Source of the DNA: Phaeodactylibacter luteus
GTDB taxonomy: Bacteria; Bacteroidota; Bacteroidia; Chitinophagales; Saprospiraceae
DNA: 64,000 nucleotides
NCBI RefSeq assembly: GCF_007993045.1
Contig: NZ_VOOR01000015.1
Span: 1 to 64,000, forward strand
Direction: 5' to 3'
Shown here: positions 60,644-64,000 of the stretch, piece after piece
Layout of the letters: each line of letters starts with the position of its first letter
How positions within the stretch are numbered: the stretch's first letter is position 1
Translations under genes and position numbers: made by a program
Notes under the pieces: generated by a model
What the model saw: the letters and a program-made list of their open reading frames with translations, nothing else
Told to the model about the DNA's origin: nothing
Database searches by the model: none

Positions 60644-63253
60644 CTAATCCAGTTGCCCAGCCAAGACAAAGGCTATTTTCTCTCTTCGGGTATCGCCTTC
60701 TGGGGTAAAGAGCTCAGCGAATAAAATATAGACCCCAAGCCTGGCGCGGCTGCCGTCCGCCGCTACGCCATCCCATTTGAATGTACCGGTGCTGCCCAGT
60801 ATTTCATTATTGGCGAGGCGGGCAACTTCCCGGCCAGAGGCGTCGAATACCCAAGCATTCAAGGTATAGCCGGGCTGGTCAGCCGTATAGTCAATCAGCA
60901 GTACATCCTCGAATCCGTCCTCATCTGGTGAAAAGCGCTTGCGCGGAAGGCTGATGATGCCGGGCTCTGCTCCTGCCTCTTGCTCAAACTGTTGTGAGTT
61001 GGGGGCAGTAGGGGTGGCAAAGCCTGCTGTGGATGCTGCAGAGTGCCAATTGCCCCCGCTCTGCGATGGGGCCTCTGTCGAGATCCTTTCGAGGGACACC
61101 CCGTCCTCATCATCTAAAAGAGGGTAATGCCAGTCAGCTGTGTAGTCGAGCGCATCTAAGGTGATACCTCCCAGTACAAGGGTGAGGTTGCCTTCGTCGT
61201 CATCAAGCCCGGGCAGATCCGCTTCGAACAATAGGGCGGGGGCAGGAACGGCATACCTGCTCAGGATGTCTTCGGGGGCCTCGGTAAGGACAAGGTGGTT
61301 GCCGGGGAAGATGAGGAGGTTGCCGCCTACAGCCCCTTCGGTGTCCCCGCTCTCTTTGAGCGTATTCTGCAGCAGCAGGCCGGTCAGGTCTATGATTTTA
61401 TCGCTCCGGTTATAGAGCTCCACAAAGTCGGAGCCTCCGGAGGCGGGGTTGAACAAGATTTCGTTGATGACCACGTCGCCGGGCACAGGAGGGGAGGGGA
61501 TGCCTAGCGGCAGTTCGGCAGGGGCAAGGGCATTGCCGGTACAGTCTTTAAGGCTCTGCCCAAGCGCGAGGGTATAGGCCTGCCCGGGCAGCAGGTCTTC
61601 GCCTAAAACGAGCAGTACTTCTGTATTGCCAGGTTGGGGCAGCGCGCTGAGGAGCGGGATGCTGGGGGAAATGGCATATCCTTCCAGGCTGGCCAGGCTG
61701 GAGGCATCCATGACTTCATTGAAGCGGATGCGTATTTCCATGGTGCTTTCGGGTATGGCCTGGAGCGCAAAGGGAGGGGCATCATCAGCCCCACTTCCCA
61801 TCACGCTGTTTGGCTGTCCGGGCGTACCGCCGGCTGTTGCATCAGATGCACGCCAATTGCCCGGGCAATCGTAGGGGCCTTCCAGCTCAATGATTTCAAG
61901 GCTGTACCCTCCATCAGCACGATTGATATCCCGGTACCAGCCATCGGTGTAGGCGATGGCGAAAATGACATCGCCCTGAGCGTTGGTGAGGAGGATGTCA
62001 TCCCCGCCATTGACGAGGGCGGGGAGGCTGCTCATCCCGGCAGCAGGCCCATATTGGGTAAACTCGTTGAGGGCTTCATCGCTGCAGATGGTGATGTAAG
62101 ACTGTGGCAGCAGGGGGGCATCAGGCAGTGGGACAGGGGCCCCGCCGTTGGACAGGCGCAGGGTGCTGAGGTCGATGGCTTTGCTGCTGCGGTTGTACAG
62201 CTCAATGAACTCCTCCTCCGGGAGCCCAACAGATGGGGTAGGGTCGGGCAAGAACTCGGACACAATGATGTCCTGAAAGGCTGCCGGCTCAAAATTGAAA
62301 AAAGTAAAGGAAGCAGATAGCACTCCGGAGAGGTTGCCGTTGGCATCGGCAATGCCTGTCGCGCTAATGGTGTAGGGCACCCCATTTTGGAGCGCGCTGC
62401 CGAGAGAAAGCCGCACCTGGGCGGGATCGCTGAGCTGTTCGGCAGAAGCCGGGCTGCCCTGCCCGTCGCTGATGCTATAATTGGATGCAAGGTTGGCCGT
62501 AGCCGGGCTCAGGGCTTCATTGAACTGCAGGAGTATGGAGAAAGGGCTTTCTGCTACAGCGGACAAAAGGCTTGGCGGGGCGGTGTCTTCAAAAAGAGGG
62601 CCGATGGACAGGTCGTCCAGGAAAAAGTTTTCGGACCGGGTAGCGGTATAGGTGCACACCCAGCCGAAATAGGTACTGATAGGGTAGGTATCATCAATGG
62701 CTGCCCCTTCCAGCTGATAAGCTTCGCCGCCTGTATAATCGGCTTCGAGAGACCACTCCCCTGCGGTGCTTCGGCTGATGCGCACCCTCGCCTGATTGGG
62801 GTCAGTGCCCACCGCCCCCGTTGTGCCGGCCAGCAGAAGGGTGCTGCTGTTGCCGTCTTGGCGGTAAAGCTCAAGTGCATCATCGGCCCCTGAAATACCG
62901 CCTATCCGCAGGTAGTAACCTTCCCCTTCGGCAAGCTGAGGGCTGTTGGAGGCAAGGTACACCCGTGCATAGTTGCCAGCCGAAGGCGCAAAGTCCTGAC
63001 GGATCAGGAAGGACCAGGACGTAGCGGCATCAGTGGAGGTTGGGGCGGAGAGGTAAAGGGCCGCTTCGCTGTTCCCAGATGCGCTGGGGTCGAAGAGCTG
63101 CAGGGTTTCGCCAATAACCGCGAACTGCCCGGTATCTCCAGACCATGGAGGGTTGTTGGTGAAATCCCCGTCGCTGAAGTCATCGGTCAGTTGAGCCCAG
63201 GAAGGTAGGGCCAGAAAGGTAAGGGCAAAGGCCAGTAGTATGTGCTTTTCCAT
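60644..63253 (-). CDS. Secreted lamin-tail-domain protein with FlgD-like C-terminal domain
   Basis: An 869-residue secreted protein from the ATG at 63253 (signal peptide HILLAFALTFLALPSWAQ). Order: an N-terminal jelly-roll-like domain (YARVYLASNSPQ, YYLRIGGISGADDALELYRQ), a Big_5/SbsA-type Ig domain (LLSAVAESPFSILLQFNEAL), a lamin-tail domain (IIVSEFLPDPTPSVGLPEEEFIELYNRS), a second Big_5 domain (IRIRFNEVMDASSL), a second lamin-tail domain (VVINEILFNPASGGSDFVELYNRS) and a C-terminal FlgD-Ig-like domain (FSPDEDGFEDVLLIDY, GTFKWDGVAADG, GVYILFAELF). The last resembles the terminal domain of many Bacteroidota secreted proteins and may be the export signal, but it is not a standard type A or B sorting domain. 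Function unknown. Confidence 0.85.
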   Translation of the reverse strand: MEKHILLAFALTFLALPSWAQLTDDFSDGDFTNNPPWSGDTGQFAVIGETLQLFDPSASGNSEAALYLSAPTSTDAATSWSFLIRQDFAPSAGNYARVYLASNSPQLAEGEGYYLRIGGISGADDALELYRQDGNSSTLLLAGTTGAVGTDPNQARVRISRSTAGEWSLEADYTGGEAYQLEGAAIDDTYPISTYFGWVCTYTATRSENFFLDDLSIGPLFEDTAPPSLLSAVAESPFSILLQFNEALSPATANLASNYSISDGQGSPASAEQLSDPAQVRLSLGSALQNGVPYTISATGIADANGNLSGVLSASFTFFNFEPAAFQDIIVSEFLPDPTPSVGLPEEEFIELYNRSSKAIDLSTLRLSNGGAPVPLPDAPLLPQSYITICSDEALNEFTQYGPAAGMSSLPALVNGGDDILLTNAQGDVIFAIAYTDGWYRDINRADGGYSLEIIELEGPYDCPGNWRASDATAGGTPGQPNSVMGSGADDAPPFALQAIPESTMEIRIRFNEVMDASSLASLEGYAISPSIPLLSALPQPGNTEVLLVLGEDLLPGQAYTLALGQSLKDCTGNALAPAELPLGIPSPPVPGDVVINEILFNPASGGSDFVELYNRSDKIIDLTGLLLQNTLKESGDTEGAVGGNLLIFPGNHLVLTEAPEDILSRYAVPAPALLFEADLPGLDDDEGNLTLVLGGITLDALDYTADWHYPLLDDEDGVSLERISTEAPSQSGGNWHSAASTAGFATPTAPNSQQFEQEAGAEPGIISLPRKRFSPDEDGFEDVLLIDYTADQPGYTLNAWVFDASGREVARLANNEILGSTGTFKWDGVAADGSRARLGVYILFAELFTPEGDTRREKIAFVLAGQLD

Positions 63254-63406
63254 TTGGCGAAAATAAGGTTTTCGCACGGCCTTTCTTACTTTGAAAGGCG
63301 GCTCCCGACGGTACAGGTGTAAAAAAAAGGTTGAATTCCAGCCGCCTAGGGGCTAAATTTTACTGTGCAGGGGGGCATAAAACTTTCCCTAATCCCTTAA
63401 TGCGTT

Positions 63407-63414
63407 TATCTTTG
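63407..63414 (+). promoter_or_regulatory. -7 box of asd
   Basis: TATCTTTG, 88 bp before the asd start, with TTT instead of TTG 19 bp further upstream (63385-63387). It fits the Bacteroidota consensus TTG-N19-TAnnTTTG. Confidence 0.55.
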
Positions 63415-63501
63415 CCGACCAAGTTGCTGAAAAGCATTTGCGTTAAGCCCTGGCCACCGGCAGTTGCAACCGCCGGGTCATCGTTTAAAACATATAGAAT
63501 T

Positions 63502-64000
63502 ATGAAAGTTGCTGTTGTAGGCGTTACCGGGCTAGTGGGCACCGTCATGTGCCGGGTCTTGGAGGAGCGCGAGCTGCCCATTTCTGAATTTATACCTGTG
63601 GCCTCAGCCCGGTCGGTTGGGAAAACGGTAAAGTTCAAAGGGCAGGAGTATACCATTATTGGCATGGAAGATGCGATCGCAGCACGCCCGGATATTGCGA
63701 TCTTCTCAGCGGGCGGCAGCACATCTCTGGAGTATGCGCCCCAATTTGCCGAAGTGGGCACCACGGTAATTGATAACTCCTCTGCTTGGCGTATGGACCC
63801 TTCCAAAAAACTGGTCGTACCAGAGATCAACGCGGCAGAACTGCAGCCCGAAGATAAAATCATCGCCAACCCCAATTGTTCTACCATTCAGATGGTGATG
63901 GCTTTGGCGCCCCTGCACCGTGCTTTTGGCATCAAGCGGATAGTGGTATCCACCTATCAGTCGTTTACAGGTACTGGGATGAAGGCGGTGAAACAGTATC
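63502..64000 (+). CDS. asd: Aspartate-semialdehyde dehydrogenase (partial, runs off the window)
   Basis: First 166 codons of the NADPH-dependent enzyme that reduces aspartyl phosphate to the semialdehyde in the lysine, threonine, methionine and diaminopimelate pathway. The nucleotide-binding start is VAVVGVTGLVG; FSAGGSTSLEYAP and VIDNSSAWRMD follow; the active-site Cys is in NPNCSTIQM, then STYQSFTGTGMKA. The frame is open to the last base. The ATG at 63502 has a good promoter box upstream. Confidence 0.95.
   Translation, partial: MKVAVVGVTGLVGTVMCRVLEERELPISEFIPVASARSVGKTVKFKGQEYTIIGMEDAIAARPDIAIFSAGGSTSLEYAPQFAEVGTTVIDNSSAWRMDPSKKLVVPEINAAELQPEDKIIANPNCSTIQMVMALAPLHRAFGIKRIVVSTYQSFTGTGMKAVKQY

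Overview
The window looks like the chromosome of a gliding or surface-living Bacteroidota, most likely in or near the Saprospiria. The reasons are the many huge secreted proteins with type IX secretion (T9SS) C-terminal sorting domains, SprB-like and GLUG repeats, TAnnTTTG promoter -7 boxes, little sign of Shine-Dalgarno sequences, and typical Bacteroidota core genes (NhaD, yceD-rpmF, miaB-sigma54 regulator, lptE, asd). The placement is inferred from gene content; no rRNA or tRNA gene was seen.

Layout. 1-18 kb: two paralogous cassettes, each a giant GLUG-repeat T9SS protein followed by a small protein with a Tat-like signal (482-7032 and 14348-17982). Between them lie a cupin, an HPr-kinase-like/nucleotidyltransferase pair, and a TPR histidine kinase with a LytTR response regulator. 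18-26 kb is mostly housekeeping: sugar MFS transporter, cca, dusB, nhaD, a lipoprotein, ridA, rpmF, yceD. 26.8-35.6 kb is a giant type-B T9SS adhesin split into two reading frames at a run of eight C. 36-47 kb has an alpha/beta hydrolase and three large secreted paralogs on the minus strand, then lptE. 48.4-51.4 kb is a T9SS M43-like metalloprotease lying between lptE and the sigma54 regulator/miaB genes. 54.8-57.1 kb: phosphohexomutase, GNAT and diacylglycerol kinase. 57.1-60.6 kb is a graveyard of degenerate IS fragments around one AT-rich T9SS gene. 60.6-63.3 kb is a lamin-tail protein, and the window ends inside asd.

The strongest structural signal is a family of at least nine dispersed intergenic elements (core about 180-230 bp) with imperfect ~20-bp terminal inverted repeats. 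Three copies are flanked by exact 8-bp direct repeats, as expected for MITE-like non-autonomous transposons. Three copies carry further palindromic insertions, two of them with a CTAG duplication. Copies tend to sit just behind stop codons, and two of them flank the metalloprotease that separates lptE from the sigma54 regulator.

Most accessory genes here seem to serve one theme: building and varying the cell surface through T9SS. Near-identical DNA repeats inside the GLUG protein, the giant adhesin and the metalloprotease give obvious ways to change their length, and the C8 tract could switch the adhesin on and off if it is not a sequencing error.
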